64,000 nucleotides of DNA. Origin: Advenella incenata (GTDB lineage: Bacteria; Pseudomonadota; Gammaproteobacteria; Burkholderiales; Burkholderiaceae_B). Within the stretch, counting starts at the first letter, position 1. Every line of letters begins with the position of its first letter. A model generated the notes under the pieces. That model did no database searches and was not told where the DNA came from. It saw only the letters and a list, made by a program, of their open reading frames with translations. Shown one piece after another: positions 1-8,857 of the stretch. The DNA is taken from the NCBI RefSeq assembly GCF_004217095.1, contig NZ_SHKO01000005.1:124001-188000 (forward strand). The letters are read 5' to 3'. The position numbers and the translations under genes are program-made.

Positions 1-903
1 TACGCACCGTTCGTGCTGGCCGAGTACAAATTGCTGGACAACCTGACTGTCTCTGCCGGTTATCGCTATGAAATGGGCCAGCTTGATGTGGAGTCGTATC
101 GCACCCTGGCTGCCTATAAAAACGTATCCGTGCAAGGAGGAAAGCTCAAATTCAATGAAGGGCTGTTCAGCACAGGCATCGTCTATAAGCCGACGGATAA
201 TCTAACCTTGTTTGGTAGTTTCTCACAAGGGTTCGATATGCCGGATGTGGGACGTGCCCTGCGTTCGATCAACACCCCCGGACAGTCTATTGACAACTTC
301 CAGGCGCTCAAACCCATACTGACGGATAACTACGAGGTGGGTATGCGTTATAAAAATGACCGCTTTGATTTTGACCTAAGCTATTACCAATCGAATTCGA
401 AATACGGCGCACGGGTCGTCCCGGTTGATGGTCAGTTCCAGCTGGCACGCGAAAAGACCCGCATCCAGGGCATCGAGACCGGCCTGGGTGTTCACCTGAA
501 CGACCGGCACTATGCAAAAATCGGCTACTCCTATATGCACGGCAAGTATGACAGCGATGATAACGGCAGCCTGGATGCCAAGCTCGGCGCATTGAATGTC
601 GCCCCCAACCGCATCGTGGCCAGCTGGTCTGCCAAATGGACCGACAAACTGAGTTCCTTCCTGCAAGTCAATTATGCGTTCAGCCAGAAATTCGACGAAA
701 AAGACTCGGACTTCACTGGCTATGCCCTGGTTGACTTGTCTTTGGACTATAAGCTGCCAAAAGGCACGATCAGCGTATCGGCAGCCAACCTGTTGAACAA
801 GAAATACCTGACCTATTATTCGCAAAGTGGCCTGGTTGATCCGCTGCGGTATTTTGCGGGTCGTGGTCGCACTGTCACTGTAGGATATTCGGTCAACTTC
901 TGA
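1..903 (+). CDS. TonB-dependent siderophore receptor (C-terminal part)
   Basis: The frame is open from the first base, so the N-terminal plug and signal peptide lie outside the window; about 300 residues of the beta-barrel remain. The protein shows alternating amphipathic strands with many aromatic residues (for example YKPTDNLTLFGSFSQGF and the VSAANLLNKKYLTYYSQ block) and ends in the outer-membrane signature VTVGYSVNF, with Phe last. Such barrels import ferric siderophores across the outer membrane using TonB energy. The stop overlaps the next ATG (TGATG), and the downstream genes form a complete Fe-siderophore ABC importer, which supports the role. The siderophore cannot be told from this fragment. 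Confidence 0.9.
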   Translation, partial: YAPFVLAEYKLLDNLTVSAGYRYEMGQLDVESYRTLAAYKNVSVQGGKLKFNEGLFSTGIVYKPTDNLTLFGSFSQGFDMPDVGRALRSINTPGQSIDNFQALKPILTDNYEVGMRYKNDRFDFDLSYYQSNSKYGARVVPVDGQFQLAREKTRIQGIETGLGVHLNDRHYAKIGYSYMHGKYDSDDNGSLDAKLGALNVAPNRIVASWSAKWTDKLSSFLQVNYAFSQKFDEKDSDFTGYALVDLSLDYKLPKGTISVSAANLLNKKYLTYYSQSGLVDPLRYFAGRGRTVTVGYSVNF

Positions 904-1016
904 TGAACGCGACATCACAACTGTGGACCAGGCAAACGGCATCGAATCCGGGCCGTGTGCGCACAATCGTGCTTGCGGCTGCGCACGCCGGCTCAGCCGG
1001 CCGGCGATCGCTTGGC

Positions 1017-1937
1017 ATGCGTATCTGGTTCCTGTTGACTGTCCTGGCCTGCACAAATGCCATGGCTGCACCGTTCACCGTGCAGCATGCGCTGGGTGTA
1101 ACCACGATTCCCGATACCCCGCAGCGGGTCATTACGCTGTTTCAAGGGGCCACGGATATCGCCGTTGCGCTTGGCGTAAAACCGCTGGCTACAGTGGAGT
1201 CGTGGGCCGAGAAACCGGTTTATCGCTATCTACGTAAAGACCTGGAAGGCGTGCCTATGGTGGGACTGGAGACCCAGCCCAGCCTGGAAGATATTGCCAG
1301 GCTCAAGCCTGATTTGATCATCGCTTCCAAATTCAGAAATGAAAAAATCTACGACCTGCTGTCCTATATCGCCCCCACCGTGGCGGTGGACGAAGTGTAC
1401 CAATTCAGGGACAACACCCGGCTGATCGGCCAGGCACTGAATCGACAATCCCAAGCTCAGGTGTTGCTGGACAAATGGGATGCGCGTCTGGCGCAGACCA
1501 AAAGGCGTCTTCAGGACAAATTCGGCGCGGCCTGGCCATTGTCCGTTTCGATCCTGGATTTTCGCAGCGACCATGTCAGGATCTATCTGGCAAACAGCTT
1601 TGCCGGCTCGGTTCTGGCCGATCTGGGCTTCGTCTGGAGCGAACCGTTCAGAAAATCCGGCTGGCCGCTGATGAAACTGACCAGCAAGGAAAGCATTCCG
1701 GTTATGGATGCCGATGTGTTCTTCGTGCAGATGCGCTCGGACAGCCGGGTCGTACAAAACCGCTATGAAGACTGGTCCCGCCATTTGCTGTGGCAACAAC
1801 TGACGGCGGTAAAGAACAAGCAGGTTTATCTGGTCGACAACGTCTACTGGAGCCTGGCTGGCGGCATTCTGAGCGCCAATTTGATGCTCGATGAACTGGA
1901 GCAGCTCCTAGGCTCCCCCGCAGGTCTGCAAAAATGA
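1017..1937 (+). CDS. Iron-siderophore ABC transporter substrate-binding protein
   Basis: Periplasmic binding protein of the FecB/FhuD type (class III), expected to carry the ferric siderophore from the receptor to the permease. The frame is open from an ATG at 903 that overlaps the receptor stop, but the Sec signal peptide (MRIWFLLTVLACTNAMAA) begins at the ATG at 1017, so 1017 is preferred; with 903 the protein would have 38 extra residues before the signal. The mature start AAPFTVQHALGVTTIPDTPQRVITL is typical of the family, as is the LKPDLIIASKF segment. Its stop overlaps the next start by ATGA, which indicates translational coupling. Confidence 0.88.
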   Translation: MRIWFLLTVLACTNAMAAPFTVQHALGVTTIPDTPQRVITLFQGATDIAVALGVKPLATVESWAEKPVYRYLRKDLEGVPMVGLETQPSLEDIARLKPDLIIASKFRNEKIYDLLSYIAPTVAVDEVYQFRDNTRLIGQALNRQSQAQVLLDKWDARLAQTKRRLQDKFGAAWPLSVSILDFRSDHVRIYLANSFAGSVLADLGFVWSEPFRKSGWPLMKLTSKESIPVMDADVFFVQMRSDSRVVQNRYEDWSRHLLWQQLTAVKNKQVYLVDNVYWSLAGGILSANLMLDELEQLLGSPAGLQK

Positions 1938-2938
1938 CGACGCTGCATACACGCTCGGGCGCTTTGATCACCCTGACAATCGGATTCGCCTTACTGGTGC
2001 TGCTGGCGGTCCTTAGCCTGTCTATCGGCAAAACCTATATTGCACCGGGCGACGTACTGGGAGCACTGTTTAAACCCGACCCCCTTGATATCGACCATAT
2101 TCTGGTGAACACCACCAGGCTTTCCCGCATGACCGTTGCCATTGCCGTTGGCGCCTGCCTTGCGGTGGCCGGCGGCCTGATGCAGGCCGTGACCCGAAAC
2201 CCGCTGGCCTCTCCCGGCCTGTTTGGCATCAATGCCGGCGCTGTCTTCTCTATTGTCCTGCTGGCGCCGTTATTCGGGTCGACCACGCTGACCCAGTTCA
2301 TGGTGCTGGCCTTTGCCGGTGCTGCCGTTGCCGGCACGCTGGTCTATTGCATCGGTATGCTCGGCAGCCGCAGCCCCTTTCGCATTGTGCTGGCGGGAGC
2401 CGCCGTTACCGCACTGTTTGCCTCGTTCACCCAGGCGCTGCTGGTGATCAGCCAGGAAGGTCTGGACAGCATTCTGTTCTGGATGGCCGGCTCGGTTGCC
2501 GGACGTGAAATGGATGCCGTGCTCACCATCTATCCTTATCTGCTGATCGGCTTTGCCGCCAGTTTCGTGCTGGCCAGACATATCAATATTCTGGTTACCG
2601 GTGACGACATAGCACGCGGCCTTGGGCAAAACACATTTGTCATTCGCTCGCTGCTAAGCATCATTATTATCCTGCTGGCTGGCGGCGCGGTGTCGCTGGC
2701 CGGAAATATTGGCTTTATCGGGCTGATCGTGCCGCATATCGTGCGCCGTATTCTGCCGGGTGACTTTCGCTGGCTGCTTGCCGGCTATGCTGTTTTCGGG
2801 GCATTGTTGTTGCTGCTTGCAGATATTGTGGCCCGAGTCGTGTTAATTCCCCAGGAAGTGCCGATCGGTGTGGTCACCGCACTGCTTGGCGCGCCCTTTT
2901 TTATCCATATGGCCAGAAAGGGGATGCGCAATGGATAA
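1934..2938 (+). CDS. FecCD-family iron-siderophore ABC permease 1
   Basis: Polytopic inner-membrane permease of 334 residues, the usual size for FecCD/BtuC proteins. It has about nine or ten hydrophobic helices and the family blocks TRLSRMTVAIAVGACLAVAGGLMQAVTRNPLASPGLFGINAGA near the N-terminus and GNIGFIGLIVPHIVRRI near the C-terminus, the latter being the coupling region that contacts the ATPase. It overlaps the preceding binding protein by 4 nt and the following permease by 8 nt. Two different permease genes imply a heterodimeric channel such as FecC-FecD rather than a single long FhuB. Confidence 0.92.
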   Translation: MTTLHTRSGALITLTIGFALLVLLAVLSLSIGKTYIAPGDVLGALFKPDPLDIDHILVNTTRLSRMTVAIAVGACLAVAGGLMQAVTRNPLASPGLFGINAGAVFSIVLLAPLFGSTTLTQFMVLAFAGAAVAGTLVYCIGMLGSRSPFRIVLAGAAVTALFASFTQALLVISQEGLDSILFWMAGSVAGREMDAVLTIYPYLLIGFAASFVLARHINILVTGDDIARGLGQNTFVIRSLLSIIIILLAGGAVSLAGNIGFIGLIVPHIVRRILPGDFRWLLAGYAVFGALLLLLADIVARVVLIPQEVPIGVVTALLGAPFFIHMARKGMRNG

Positions 2939-3962
2939 ATGGCTGACCGTGCGCAATAACTGGTATTCCCGCCAAATCAACACCAGCACGTGCACAACAA
3001 TTGCAATATTGCTGCTGATCACGCTGGCGGTTGCCCTGCTGTCTCTGTCTTCAGGCAAGTACATGCTATCGTTGCCGGAGGTCATTGACGCGTTGCGCAG
3101 CCAGACAATCGCCGATAATGCCTTTATCGTCTCCATATTGCGCGCCCCCAGAATGCTGATGGCGCTGCTGGCCGGTGGCGCACTGGCAGTATCCGGCCTG
3201 TTGCTGCAAACCATTATTCGCAATCCGCTGGCTTCGCCTGATATTATCGGCGTCACCAGCGGCGCTTCGGCGACAGCGGTATTTTTCCTGTCGTTCATGA
3301 CGTCCTGGCTCAGTGTGCAATGGCTTCCCCTGGCGGCGATGGCCGGCGGCTTTGCCGGTGCCGCGCTGGTCTATCTGCTGGCCTGGAAAAGCGGCGTTTC
3401 CCCCACCCGTCTGATCCTGGTGGGCGTGGGGATCTCGGCGGTGATGGTTGCCTGTACCACCATGTTGCTGGTTTTCAGCCCGCTCTCCTCTACCCTGAGC
3501 GCCTATGTCTGGCTGACGGGCAGTGTCTATGGCGCGCGCTGGCATGACGTCACAACCCTGTGCCTGTGGCTGTTGCCGGCCGCCACACTGCTGGTCGTGC
3601 TGGCCAGGACGCTGGCAGTCAATGAACTGGACGATGCACTGATTATCGGCCTGGGCATTTCCATGGAACGGGCACGGCTGGTCCTGCTGGCGTTAAGCGT
3701 CTATTTGGCGGGCGCAGCCATTGCCTATACCGGCGCCCTGGGATTTGTCGGCCTGGTTGCACCACATATTGCCCGGCGGATCGGCGGCAAATCCGGCACA
3801 AGTCTGATTGTCGTGACCATGCTGGTCGGCGCCAATATGGTCATGATTGCCGACCTGATTGGCCGCACGCAGTTTTTGCCGCTGGATCTGCCAGCAGGTA
3901 TTTTCGTGTCGGCCATTGGGGCCCCGTTCTTTATCTATTTGCTGTTGCGTGCACGTTCTTAG
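2931..3962 (+). CDS. FecCD-family iron-siderophore ABC permease 2
   Basis: Second FecCD permease, 343 residues from the ATG at 2931. An upstream in-frame start at 2868 would add 21 residues that merely read through the end of permease 1. The sequence repeats the family pattern: SILRAPRMLMALLAGGALAVSGLLLQTIIRNPLASPDIIGVTSGAS, then GALGFVGLVAPHIARRIGG near the C-terminus. An N-terminal tail of about 25 polar residues precedes the first membrane helix. It is expected to pair with permease 1 and with the ATPase encoded 37 nt downstream. Confidence 0.92.
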   Translation: MDKWLTVRNNWYSRQINTSTCTTIAILLLITLAVALLSLSSGKYMLSLPEVIDALRSQTIADNAFIVSILRAPRMLMALLAGGALAVSGLLLQTIIRNPLASPDIIGVTSGASATAVFFLSFMTSWLSVQWLPLAAMAGGFAGAALVYLLAWKSGVSPTRLILVGVGISAVMVACTTMLLVFSPLSSTLSAYVWLTGSVYGARWHDVTTLCLWLLPAATLLVVLARTLAVNELDDALIIGLGISMERARLVLLALSVYLAGAAIAYTGALGFVGLVAPHIARRIGGKSGTSLIVVTMLVGANMVMIADLIGRTQFLPLDLPAGIFVSAIGAPFFIYLLLRARS

Positions 3963-3999
3963 CACGAATGCCATTATTTTTTATGAAAGATCAATCCGA

Positions 4000-4809
4000 A
4001 TGGATCCTATAGAAAGCCAAGACCTTACGCTGAAGTACGATACCCAGATCGTTATTGACGGGCTGAATCTGAGCATTCCCAAGGCACAGATTACGGTGTT
4101 GGTAGGCAGCAATGGCTGTGGCAAAAGCACCCTGCTCAAATCGTTTGCACGGCTGATCCGGCCGTCACAGGGCACGGTCCTGCTCAACGGCAAGGATATC
4201 CACCGCCGGTCCACGGCTGCTGTGGCACGCGAACTGGCCATTTTGCCGCAAAGCCCCACAGCGCCTGAGGGTCTGTCCGTTTATCAATTGGTGCGCCTGG
4301 GAAGATATCCGCACCAGACGTGGCTGCAGCAGTGGTCAAAGGAAGATGAAACGATCGTGACACAGGCGCTGGCGCAAACTGAACTGACCCAATTTCAGGA
4401 CAGGCCGGTCGATGCACTGTCCGGCGGGCAGCGCCAGCGTGCCTGGATTGCAATGACGCTGGCCCAAAATACCGACACGTTGCTGCTGGACGAACCCACC
4501 ACTTATCTGGACCTGGCGCACCAGATTGAAGTGCTGGACCTGTTGTTCGAGCTGAATGCGACCAGACAAAAAACCATTGTCATGGTCCTGCATGATCTGA
4601 ATCTGGCCTGCCGGTATGCACACAATATGATTGCCATTGCCAACAGGCAGGTCTACGCGCAAGGCGATCCGGCAAAGGTGCTCAATGCAACCATGGTCCA
4701 GGATGTATTTCATCTGCAAAGCAAAATTGTAAAAGATCCGCTTTACGGCACCCCTATGTGCATCCCCATTGGCAAAGGAATCCAGAGTGCAGGCATTGAC
4801 GCTTCCTAA
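4000..4809 (+). CDS. Iron-siderophore ABC transporter ATP-binding protein
   Basis: Cytoplasmic ATPase of the FepC/FhuC/FecE type, 269 residues. Walker A is GSNGCGKS at 36-43, the Q-loop glutamine is near 85, the signature LSGGQRQR begins at 141, Walker B is TLLLDEP at 161-167 and the switch histidine is near 199. The start at 4000 has GAAAGA about 8 nt upstream and gives the family N-terminus; the open frame back to 3859 is a shadow of the permease end. It completes the importer of the four preceding genes. Its 3' end overlaps the reductase gene. Confidence 0.93.
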   Translation: MDPIESQDLTLKYDTQIVIDGLNLSIPKAQITVLVGSNGCGKSTLLKSFARLIRPSQGTVLLNGKDIHRRSTAAVARELAILPQSPTAPEGLSVYQLVRLGRYPHQTWLQQWSKEDETIVTQALAQTELTQFQDRPVDALSGGQRQRAWIAMTLAQNTDTLLLDEPTTYLDLAHQIEVLDLLFELNATRQKTIVMVLHDLNLACRYAHNMIAIANRQVYAQGDPAKVLNATMVQDVFHLQSKIVKDPLYGTPMCIPIGKGIQSAGIDAS

Positions 4810-5575
4810 GGCTGCCGGCTTTGATGCGGACCAGTGGCAGGTATTGACCACAAGGTTCATGTTGATTGATGCCAGCGAACGCCACCCCGTGTATTCCGTG
4901 CCATCTGCAGATCTGCTGGACCCTGTGCGCTGCGCCAAGTTGTTGCGTGAAATCGGTCCGATCATTGGGTCGCCCACACTCAAGGTAACCGCGTCTTTGC
5001 TTGGCAAAAGAATCGCGTTCCTGAGCTCTGCCGCAGCCCTCTATGCCATGACCGTGTTCGACAAGGGGCTGGACCTGTCCCTGGACAACACGGTTCTGGA
5101 ATACCAGCACGACGGCAAGTGGCAATCGCGCATGCCATTGATTGATCTGACCGTCACCCCCCCGCAAGCGGGTAAACGCCCACAATGGCGCGAGCGCATT
5201 GTGCAACAGCTGTTTGCTGATAACCTGGCGCCGCTGTGGGCAGCACTGAGCGCTGCCTCTGGCGTCTCACCCAAAATTCTATGGGAAAACCTGGCCGTGC
5301 GTATTTATTCACAATACGAACGCCATATGATCGCCACCGCCGGACAAGACAAACAGGCGCGTATCCAGGAAGATTTTGACTATTTACTGCATGCGCCCGC
5401 CTCTATTTTTGGCGTTAAGGACAACCCGCTAGCCCAATATCATTTTGCGCACACGCAGTGTGACGGCAAGCTGATCAGGATCCGCAAAACCTGCTGCTTT
5501 TATCTTCGGGCAACCACGCCCCCAGAGTACTGCTCGGTATGCCCATTGACGTACAACAGAAAAGCGAAAATCTGA
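4787..5575 (+). CDS. fhuF: FhuF-like siderophore-iron reductase
   Basis: About 262 residues, with a C-terminal cluster CC-x11-C-x2-C (TCCFYLRATTPPEYCSVC) that matches the unusual [2Fe-2S] site of FhuF. FhuF reduces ferric siderophores in the cytoplasm so that the iron is released. I prefer a GTG start at 4787 because AAAGGA lies 7 nt upstream; a TTG at 4769 in the same frame has no such site. The gene overlaps the ATPase end by about 23 nt, so it is translationally linked to the importer. The placement at the end of an uptake operon supports the assignment. Confidence 0.82.
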   Translation: MQALTLPKAAGFDADQWQVLTTRFMLIDASERHPVYSVPSADLLDPVRCAKLLREIGPIIGSPTLKVTASLLGKRIAFLSSAAALYAMTVFDKGLDLSLDNTVLEYQHDGKWQSRMPLIDLTVTPPQAGKRPQWRERIVQQLFADNLAPLWAALSAASGVSPKILWENLAVRIYSQYERHMIATAGQDKQARIQEDFDYLLHAPASIFGVKDNPLAQYHFAHTQCDGKLIRIRKTCCFYLRATTPPEYCSVCPLTYNRKAKI

Positions 5576-5640
5576 ATTGCGCCGCCAGGCTCGTCATAGC
5601 AGATAATCACCTTATCCCTATTTCAATCGCAAGTAGCGGA

Positions 5641-5669
5641 TTGTCAGATCGCAAAGTGCTGCCTACACT
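5641..5669 (+). promoter_or_regulatory. Candidate sigma-70 promoter for the 2OG oxygenase genes
   Basis: TTGTCA (5641-5646), a 17-nt spacer, then TACACT (5664-5669). It lies in the gap after the iron operon and before the oxygenase pair. Assigned from consensus only. Confidence 0.4.
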
Positions 5670-5904
5670 GTATTTATTGTCATCACTGCCAATAAGATAA
5701 CTCATATGTCATTGAACCTCTGGGCTTTGCTCGGCCCCCATGCAAACGATTTACGCGCGCTGGCGCCAGCACCCCTATCGTGGGCCCGGACCTCCTGTGG
5801 CAGCGCCCAGGCCTGCACGCAAAGGGAGAATCCGCTGCATCCGCGCTTTGGGGCAGCAAATGGATAAGGGCAAACCGGATCAATATGAAAGCGATCAGTA
5901 CAAA

Positions 5905-6642
5905 ATGAATAACGGCAAATCGGCTGCACCTGAGGCCACCTATGCCGCCACAATCAATAACGCAGACTGGCAGGCACTTGAGTGCTCGCTCAATGACTAC
6001 GGCAATGCAATCGTGCCCGGCCTGTTGAGTCCAGCGCAATGTGAAGCGCTGGCTGCAGGCTATGACCGCGAGCAAGACTATCGCAGCCGCATCGTCATGG
6101 CCCGTCATGGATTTGGCCGCGGAGAATATAAGTACTTCGCCTATCCTCTACCGGCATTGCTGGATCAGCTACGTCATCTGCTTTATCCGCATCTGGCGCC
6201 GATCGCCAATCGCTGGAGTCGCCAACTGAATATGAATGTACACTTTCCGCCAGCCCTGGATACGTTCCTGGACCAATGCCATGCTGCCGGCCAGATGCGC
6301 CCCACCCCACTGATCCTGCAGTATGGCCCGGGCGACTATAACTGCCTGCATCAGGACCTGTATGGCGAGCATGTGTTCCCTTTGCAGGTGGCGATTCTGC
6401 TGTCCGCACCAGATCGCGATTTTACAGGCGGCCAGTTCGTCATGACGGAAACCGCCGCAGCCAGCCAGCGCGCCGAAGTCATTCCGCTGCAGCAAGGCGA
6501 TGCGCTTATCTTCACCGTCAACCACCGACCCGCACCTGGCAAACGCGGCGGCACACGCAAAGTCGCCATGCGCCACGGCGTAAGCCTTGTGCATAGCGGC
6601 AGGCGTCACACCCTGGGGGTCATTTTTCATGATGCCCGTTAA
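5905..6642 (+). CDS. 2OG-Fe(II) dioxygenase, catalytically intact copy
   Basis: About 245 residues from the ATG at 5905, chosen because the N-terminus then matches the downstream paralogue; ATGs at 5860 and 5740 are also in frame. The double-stranded beta-helix motifs are present: HQD at 149-151 (first His and Asp iron ligands), the distal His at 224 in RHGVS, and the 2-oxoglutarate Arg ten residues later at 234. The enzyme should use Fe(II), O2 and 2-oxoglutarate to hydroxylate or demethylate a substrate I cannot name. It is followed 21 nt downstream by a paralogue and then by an Ada-type zinc module, which hints at alkylation damage handling. That link is inference. Confidence 0.82.
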   Translation: MNNGKSAAPEATYAATINNADWQALECSLNDYGNAIVPGLLSPAQCEALAAGYDREQDYRSRIVMARHGFGRGEYKYFAYPLPALLDQLRHLLYPHLAPIANRWSRQLNMNVHFPPALDTFLDQCHAAGQMRPTPLILQYGPGDYNCLHQDLYGEHVFPLQVAILLSAPDRDFTGGQFVMTETAAASQRAEVIPLQQGDALIFTVNHRPAPGKRGGTRKVAMRHGVSLVHSGRRHTLGVIFHDAR

Positions 6643-6663
6643 GCGCGTGTCCAGGGACGTACT

Positions 6664-7449
6664 ATGACCACGCTCAAAAACCAAATAGATCGCCTGAACT
6701 GGACAAGCATCGCCACTGACCTGGACAGCGAAGGCTGCGCCCTGCTCCCCGGCTTGTTGTCTGCTGCGCAGATTGATGCGCTTACCAGCCAGTTAAGCGA
6801 CCAACTGAGCAGCCAGGTAAGCGAACTGCCCCTGCGCAGCATGTCGTTGGCCCGGCGTGAACCAGGCCACGGCCAATTGTTCTTTTTTGAAAATAAACTG
6901 CCCGAGGTGCTTGCTGTTTTACGCAAGCAGCTCTATCACCATCTGGCGCCTATCGCCAATCGCTGGAACAGCATACTGCAGCTTGGCTACCGCTATCCCG
7001 ACACACTGGATCGTTTTCTACAGGCTAATCGCGATGCCGGGCAGAACCGAGAACTGTCGCATCTGCATAGATTACAGGAGTCGGAGTATATCGCCCTGCA
7101 TCAACGCAATGACGGCCAGCTGGTGTTTCCGTTACAGGCAGTGCTGCTGCTGAGCGAGCCGGGGCAGAATTTTCGCGGCGGCGAACTGGTCATGACAGAA
7201 CAGCGCCCGCGCATGCAGTCGCGCCCCATTGTCCTGTCGATGCGACAAGTTGATGTCGCCATCATAAGCACAGGCCAGCGCCCCTTCAAGGGAAGCCACG
7301 GCTTTTACCGGGTCAATATGAAACATGCCATTAGCCGCGTACACAGCGGCCAGCGCTGCGGGCTGGAACTCTTTTTCCACCATGCGACTGGAGACGATCA
7401 AAGGGATACATATGAACAGGGTTCGCTACTGGACACTGACCGGAACTGA
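6664..7449 (+). CDS. 2OG-Fe(II) oxygenase paralogue lacking the HxD aspartate
   Basis: A 261-residue tandem paralogue of the preceding gene; both share blocks such as HHLAPIANRW, VFPLQ and the VHSG region. The distal His (221) and 2-oxoglutarate Arg (231) are kept, but the first metal motif reads HQR at 146-148 instead of HQD, so one of the three iron ligands is replaced by Arg. An Asp two residues further on could substitute only if the loop is rearranged. The protein may be a non-catalytic partner, a halogenase-like variant with altered metal binding, or a decaying copy. Its 3' end overlaps the next gene by 38 nt. Confidence 0.78.
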   Translation: MTTLKNQIDRLNWTSIATDLDSEGCALLPGLLSAAQIDALTSQLSDQLSSQVSELPLRSMSLARREPGHGQLFFFENKLPEVLAVLRKQLYHHLAPIANRWNSILQLGYRYPDTLDRFLQANRDAGQNRELSHLHRLQESEYIALHQRNDGQLVFPLQAVLLLSEPGQNFRGGELVMTEQRPRMQSRPIVLSMRQVDVAIISTGQRPFKGSHGFYRVNMKHAISRVHSGQRCGLELFFHHATGDDQRDTYEQGSLLDTDRN

Positions 7450-7678
7450 CGGCAAACCTTGGCACAGCACGCGTCCTGGTAAACTGGGCGGGCACAGGCG
7501 CAGCAAAATCTATGGTTGCCTGGATTGCCGCACCGCCCTGCAGGCCATCGCGCGTGGTGGTTATGTGAAGTATCGGGTGTTTTTTGCCGATGAAGCAACA
7601 GCCATCGCTGCCGGGTACCGGCCCTGCGCGGTTTGCCTTCCGGTACAGTACGCCAGGTGGAAGGCAGCGCAGGAGTAA
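7412..7678 (+). CDS. Small Ada-type metal-binding domain protein
   Basis: 88 residues from the ATG at 7412, with AAGGGA 5 nt upstream; the start lies inside the end of the oxygenase gene. It consists mainly of a zinc module like the N-terminal domain of Ada: C36-x2-C39, then the FFADEATAIAAGYRPCAVC block with C72-x2-C75. In Ada this Cys4 zinc site accepts methyl groups from phosphotriesters. No AraC or methyltransferase domain is attached here. Overlap with the 2OG oxygenases suggests a joint function. Whether it transfers methyl groups or only binds DNA or metal cannot be seen. Confidence 0.72.
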   Translation: MNRVRYWTLTGTDGKPWHSTRPGKLGGHRRSKIYGCLDCRTALQAIARGGYVKYRVFFADEATAIAAGYRPCAVCLPVQYARWKAAQE

Positions 7679-7704
7679 TAAGCCAACTGAAATAGTCGCG
7701 TATC

Positions 7705-8670
7705 CTATTGCATTTGCAGATTCGCAGCACGAACCGTATCGGCCCACAACTGCTGCTGATCATTGATAAAAGTAGCAAACTCCGCCGGCGTGTTCCCGCC
7801 AGGGGTACCACCGAGCGATTTGAATCGTGAAACGATATCGTCGCTGCGCAGCGCATGTTTGGCGGCCTGTTGGATTTTACTGACGATATCATCCGGCGTG
7901 CCGGCTGGTGCAATTAATCCAAACCAGGCATTGACGACCATATTATCGATGCCCGCTTCCTTCATGGTGGGGACGTCCGGCAACTGTTCCGAGCGCTTCT
8001 CGCCCGTCACGGCCAGAGCCCGGAATTTACCTGATTTGATAGACGGCATGGAGCTGGGCAGGTTATCAATCATAAACGTATATTGATTGCCCAGCAGACC
8101 TGATACCGCCGGCCCTGCACCTTTATAGGGAATGTGCTGTGCCGTCTGTTTTATCCGTTGCAGGAACATTTCTGCAGAAAGATGCGGAGACTGCCCCTTG
8201 CCCGAAGAGCCGAATGTTCTTCGCGCTTCATCGGCTGCAAGATAAGCAACCAGTTCAGATACTGATTTGACCGGAGTCTCGCTGTTGACAACCAGCACGT
8301 TCGGCACCGAAATGACAAGCGTAATGGCCTTGAAATCTGCCTTTTCATAAGGCAACGTTTTGTACAGGCTATAGTTGATTGCATTAGGGCCCACATTGCC
8401 CATGCCCAGCGTGTAGCCATCAGGCTTGCTGCGCGCCAGGGCCTGCGAACCGATAATTCCCGCCGCGCCGGCCTTGTTTTCGACCACCACCGTCTGGCCC
8501 AGTGTTTTGCTCATTTTTTCGCCCACCAGCCTGGCCGAAATATCTGTTGTTCCGCCGGGAGCCGCGGGCACAATAATCGTGATGGGCTTTTCCGGCCAGG
8601 CAGCGCTGGCGGTACCTGCCAGTAGCAAGGTAACCAGTACTCCGCCTGGAATAGATTGTAAAAAGTTCAT
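7705..8670 (-). CDS. Bug-family tripartite tricarboxylate transporter receptor (TctC-like)
   Basis: Periplasmic solute receptor of about 321 residues. The start is the ATG at 8670, which gives a signal peptide (MNFLQSIPGGVLVTLLLAGTASA) and has GGGAGA upstream on the minus strand; an upstream in-frame ATG at 8736 lacks support. Family motifs include the mature start AWPEKPITIIVPAAPGGTTDISAR, VVENKAGAAG and the late LPDVPTMKEAG. Such receptors bind carboxylates or aromatic acids. No TctA/TctB membrane genes are nearby, so it must share a transporter encoded elsewhere. It lies downstream of the acyl-CoA ligase cluster on the same strand. Confidence 0.9.
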   Translation of the reverse strand: MNFLQSIPGGVLVTLLLAGTASAAWPEKPITIIVPAAPGGTTDISARLVGEKMSKTLGQTVVVENKAGAAGIIGSQALARSKPDGYTLGMGNVGPNAINYSLYKTLPYEKADFKAITLVISVPNVLVVNSETPVKSVSELVAYLAADEARRTFGSSGKGQSPHLSAEMFLQRIKQTAQHIPYKGAGPAVSGLLGNQYTFMIDNLPSSMPSIKSGKFRALAVTGEKRSEQLPDVPTMKEAGIDNMVVNAWFGLIAPAGTPDDIVSKIQQAAKHALRSDDIVSRFKSLGGTPGGNTPAEFATFINDQQQLWADTVRAANLQMQ

Positions 8671-8857
8671 TCGTGTCTCCCGATTGTTGGTTCGATTTTT
8701 ACGATCAGAGTAGCCGCGAAAGGGGAGATTCGCCATCTGTGATTCATGAAGGCATGCTTCACCCTTGTTTAATACCGATTTACCCGTAGATGCCGAAAGG
8801 CGGTTCTGTATCGACAGTTCACTACAATCATACGTATCACCCGAGCACGCGAGTTGC

